From Nostoc sp. T09 (GTDB lineage Bacteria; Cyanobacteriota; Cyanobacteriia; Cyanobacteriales; Nostocaceae), in the NCBI RefSeq assembly GCF_002154695.1, contig NZ_MTAV01000004.1:1-64000 (forward strand): 64,000 nt of DNA, written 5' to 3'. Positions 63,431 to 64,000 of the stretch are shown piece by piece. The translations under genes and the position numbers were made by a program. The notes beneath the pieces are model-generated. The model had not been told where the DNA came from. It worked only from the letters and a program-made list of their open reading frames with translations, and made no database searches. Within the stretch, counting starts at the first letter, position 1. Each line of letters begins with the position of its first letter.

Positions 63431-64000
63431 ATGGAATCTTTATCATTTTTAACTGTTGATAACCGACCGATTTCTATTGAACAAGCAGTAAAATATCTGC
63501 AAGCCTCTGGCAAATTGACGCAATTTATTGGCGATATTATCCGCCAGTACATAATTGAGCAAGAAATCAGTATGCGAGACGATATTGATATCAGTTCGGC
63601 TTTAACAGAACAGACAATTATTGATTTTCGTCTCAAAAATCAACTAACTGAACCTCAAATTTTCCAAGAATGGTTAAAGAAAAATGGCACAGATTACGCT
63701 ACATTTCACTCATCAATTGCCTTTGGCTTTAAGTTAGAAAAACTGAAAGCTTTAATTACAGAACCAAAACTCCCTGAGTATTTTATTGAACGCAAAATTT
63801 ATCTGGACAGGGTGGTACTTTCGAGGATTTTTGTTGATAATCGCGAACTCAGTGAAGAACTACAAACTCAAATCGAAGAAGGAGGTAGTTTTGAGCAACT
63901 AGCTAAAGAGTATTCACTAGCAGACGATCGCATTGTCAATGGCATGATGGGACCAATCAGCCGGGGAACATTGCCAGATATATTGAGGGCTGCGATTGAT
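63431..64000 (+). CDS. PpiC/parvulin-type isomerase, truncated by window end
   Basis: The first 190 codons of a third secretion-linked isomerase. The start MESLSFLTVDNRPISIEQAV is followed by SurA-like helices (FIGDIIRQYIIEQEI; ALTEQTIIDFRLKNQLTEPQ) and a parvulin domain (KIYLDRVVLSRIFVD; SFEQLAKEYSLADDRIVNGM then MGPISRGTLPDILRAAID). It lacks a signal peptide, as the other two. In Nostoc-type genomes such genes commonly precede a C39 exporter and HlyD gene, which would lie just beyond the window. Confidence 0.85.
   Translation, partial: MESLSFLTVDNRPISIEQAVKYLQASGKLTQFIGDIIRQYIIEQEISMRDDIDISSALTEQTIIDFRLKNQLTEPQIFQEWLKKNGTDYATFHSSIAFGFKLEKLKALITEPKLPEYFIERKIYLDRVVLSRIFVDNRELSEELQTQIEEGGSFEQLAKEYSLADDRIVNGMMGPISRGTLPDILRAAID

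Overview
The window is chromosomal DNA of a filamentous, heterocyst-type cyanobacterium (Nostoc/Anabaena group). Signs of this are the many GCGATCGC (HIP1) octamers, heptanucleotide short tandem repeats (AAAATCC and ACAAATG types), a HetP-family protein, ferredoxin-dependent sulfite reductase, a DUF92/VTE6 protein and a CHAT-domain protein. All functions are read by eye from the sequence; no database search was possible.

Region 1 (1-9.7 kb) has low coding density. After a GH116 glucosidase (interrupted in frame by a palindromic repeat) come about 6 kb with one collapsed ABC-exporter gene (4415-5434), an intact hetP-like gene (7123-7515) and a broken small gene (about 8170-8470). ABC remnant followed by hetP matches the hetC-hetP order known from Anabaena, so I read the remnant as a decayed hetC-type gene.

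Region 2 (9.7-24.4 kb) is the most interesting part: a RiPP (ribosomal peptide natural product) locus. Rightward genes are an IS630-type HTH regulator, a 1018-residue peptidase-C39 ABC exporter, an HlyD adaptor and a parvulin-type isomerase. Leftward genes are six small double-glycine precursor peptides (four near-identical tandem copies), an APH-fold kinase, a HopA1-family protein, an aldo/keto-reductase-like protein, a second isomerase and an RTX protein. Kinase plus HopA1 protein is the Ser/Thr dehydratase pair of thioamitide and class V lanthipeptide pathways, yet none of the six precursors has a cysteine. Ser/Thr positions are strictly conserved with free Ser/Thr exchange, and the cores end in an Asn-rich tail. 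The reductase-like protein lacks the whole canonical AKR tetrad. I infer a Cys-free, dehydroamino-acid (possibly D-residue) peptide family.

Region 3 (24.6-43.8 kb) is mostly housekeeping: an active/inactive M16 protease pair with TetR regulator, an orphan DNA methyltransferase, PhzF, a HicB/HicA pair, aminopeptidase P, Uma2, then ffh-rpsP-KH protein-rpsU-phoH, a MglA-like GTPase/Roadblock/V4R-like operon, and an ABC exporter.

Region 4 (43.8-64 kb) has three tRNAs (Tyr, Thr, Arg) with a PD-(D/E)XK homing-endonuclease-like gene between them, conserved hypotheticals, cutA, an ADP-ribosylglycohydrolase, sulfite reductase with a ribbon-helix-helix tail, a CHAT-ATPase / membrane AAA-receptor two-gene module, rsmE, TPR, lipase, VOC and DUF92 genes. 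At the right edge a third isomerase of the secretion-linked type begins, hinting at a second export locus just outside the window.
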